Assembly: GCF_029909975.1 (NCBI RefSeq)
Contig: NZ_CP094516.1
Span: 1,612,001 to 1,676,000 of the forward strand
Reading direction: 5' to 3'
Length of the DNA: 64,000 nt
From: Bradyrhizobium sp. ISRA430
Lineage (GTDB): Bacteria > Pseudomonadota > Alphaproteobacteria > Rhizobiales > Xanthobacteraceae
Shown in pieces: positions 63,077 to 64,000 of the stretch (within the stretch, counting starts at the first letter, position 1; each line of letters opens with the position of its first letter). The translations under genes were made by a program, and so were the position numbers. The notes under the pieces are model-generated. The model searched no databases. It was not told the origin of the DNA and saw only the letters and a program-made list of their open reading frames with translations.

Positions 63077-64000
63077 ATGCATGGCTTCATGACCTCGAAA
63101 GCAGCCGAGCTCGGACGTGAGGTCCGCACGCAAGCAGGTCTCGTGCGAGGTCTCCGACGGGATGCGAGCGGCGTGCTGGCGTTCAAGGGCATTCCCTACG
63201 CAGCACCCCCGGTCGGACCTCTGCGTTGGTGTGCACCGCAGCCCCCGGCGCCCTGGGGCAGCGTGCGCGATGCGCTTGTCTTTGGCGCGGGGTGTCTTTC
63301 AGCACTCGAAAATGACCATCGGCCGGGACCGCGCGACGAGGATTGCCTCTATCTCAACATCTGGACCGCAGCGAAGCGCGCGGACGAGAAGCGGCCAGTG
63401 ATGGTGTGGATTCATGGCGGCGGCTTTCAATTCGGCTCCTCGGCCAACCCCGCCACCGACGGCGGCGCGTTGGCAGCCGAGGGTGTCGTCGTCGTCAGCT
63501 TCAATTATCGCCTCGGCGTCTTCGGCTTTTTCGCCCATCCCTATCTCGATACGGAGGCGCCGTCAGGCAACTACGGCCTGCAGGATCAACTGGCAGCACT
63601 ACGCTGGATCAAGGCCAACATCGCCGGCTTCGGCGGTGATCCCGACAACGTCACCCTGTTCGGCGAGTCCGCCGGTGCCATGGCCGTCGGCATTTTGATG
63701 GCCTCCCCGCTCGCACATGGACTGTTTCACAAGGCCATTGGACAGAGCGGCGCATTCTGGGATGGCAAACACGGACCACTCCAGGGTTTCGAAGAATCCC
63801 GCGCGCGCGGCATCGCTTTCGCCCGGCAACAGGGCGATGCATCCATCGCAGCTTTGCGCACCATGCCGGCCGCCCTGTTGAATGCAGCCGCGCCGTGGAG
63901 CTTCAAGACCAGCCCCGTCGTTGCGGCATTCTCACCGAGTATCGATCGCTATGTGGTGCCGGACGTGCCTGCTCGGCGATTCCTGCGCGGCAAACAGATG
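63077..64000 (+). CDS. Type B carboxylesterase (partial, runs off the window)
   Basis: The first 308 codons of a carboxylesterase of the acetylcholinesterase/para-nitrobenzyl esterase type. The signature EDCLYLNIWT (about 94), the oxyanion region WIHGGGFQFGSS, and the nucleophile motif FGESAGAMAVG (GESAG, Ser near residue 205) are intact. The C-terminal half with the catalytic Glu and His is outside. No signal peptide is evident; MHGFMTSKAAELGREV looks cytoplasmic. A second Met five codons in may be the start. GAGAG precedes the ATG. Confidence 0.9.
   Translation, partial: MHGFMTSKAAELGREVRTQAGLVRGLRRDASGVLAFKGIPYAAPPVGPLRWCAPQPPAPWGSVRDALVFGAGCLSALENDHRPGPRDEDCLYLNIWTAAKRADEKRPVMVWIHGGGFQFGSSANPATDGGALAAEGVVVVSFNYRLGVFGFFAHPYLDTEAPSGNYGLQDQLAALRWIKANIAGFGGDPDNVTLFGESAGAMAVGILMASPLAHGLFHKAIGQSGAFWDGKHGPLQGFEESRARGIAFARQQGDASIAALRTMPAALLNAAAPWSFKTSPVVAAFSPSIDRYVVPDVPARRFLRGKQM

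Overview
The window is GC-rich alphaproteobacterial DNA, most likely from Bradyrhizobium or a close relative. This rests on gene content and protein style (Der/panB neighbourhood, NnrU, LivGFKHM transporter, Lin0512 and DUF429 proteins) and on several families of short dispersed palindromic repeats that I associate with that group. It is chromosomal in character. I saw no tRNA, rRNA, insertion sequence, phage genes or CRISPR array.

Layout. 1-620: the end of an exonuclease III gene and a convergent GFA-family gene. 700-6906: a probable catabolic operon with a GntR regulator and operator, a 3-hydroxyisobutyrate-dehydrogenase-like enzyme, a complete amino-acid-type ABC importer, an RpiB-like isomerase and a PfkB kinase. 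6907-11214: repeats, a TauE/SafE permease, then a periplasmic binding protein overlapping a membrane GGDEF-EAL protein. 11425-15203: housekeeping radA, cvpA and purF. 15363-18677: an SDR, a secreted NHL propeller and an orphan LivK-like binding protein. 18816-25928 (minus strand): MFS-der-lipoprotein-TPR and acyl-CoA ligase-panB-NnrU groups. 26034-30563: a Cys-rich exported protein, prfC, a guanidine-II riboswitch with its guanidinium exporter, and a DUF47-Pit phosphate module. 30719-35380: a branched-chain amino-acid transporter operon. 35698-46603: mixed accessory genes, including a disrupted gene, TetR-TauE, GST, a serine hydrolase, a ClC channel and an acetolactate-synthase-like enzyme. 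47073-51510: a type I secretion cluster with candidate non-RTX substrates. 51791-64000: small regulator-enzyme modules (VOC, MarR-GNAT, MFS, methyltransferase, Tat-exported crotonase, LysR, cupin, degenerate deformylase, RidA, TetR, AraC, esterase).

The most interesting region is 47073-51510. A 96-residue Gly-rich protein with a GxxxGxxxG zipper and no Lys, Arg, Cys or aromatic residue sits just upstream of a PrtD-type ABC exporter and an HlyD-type adaptor. A 317-residue His/Ala/Asp-rich protein with a similar hydrophobic Gly-containing segment follows. The arrangement recalls the Caulobacter Cdz contact-dependent bacteriocins, but I cannot see sequence homology from here. Other notable points are the tandem ACGA-loop riboswitch before the SMR gene, the binding-protein/GGDEF-EAL pair, a deformylase paralogue with altered metal ligands, and several palindromic operators.
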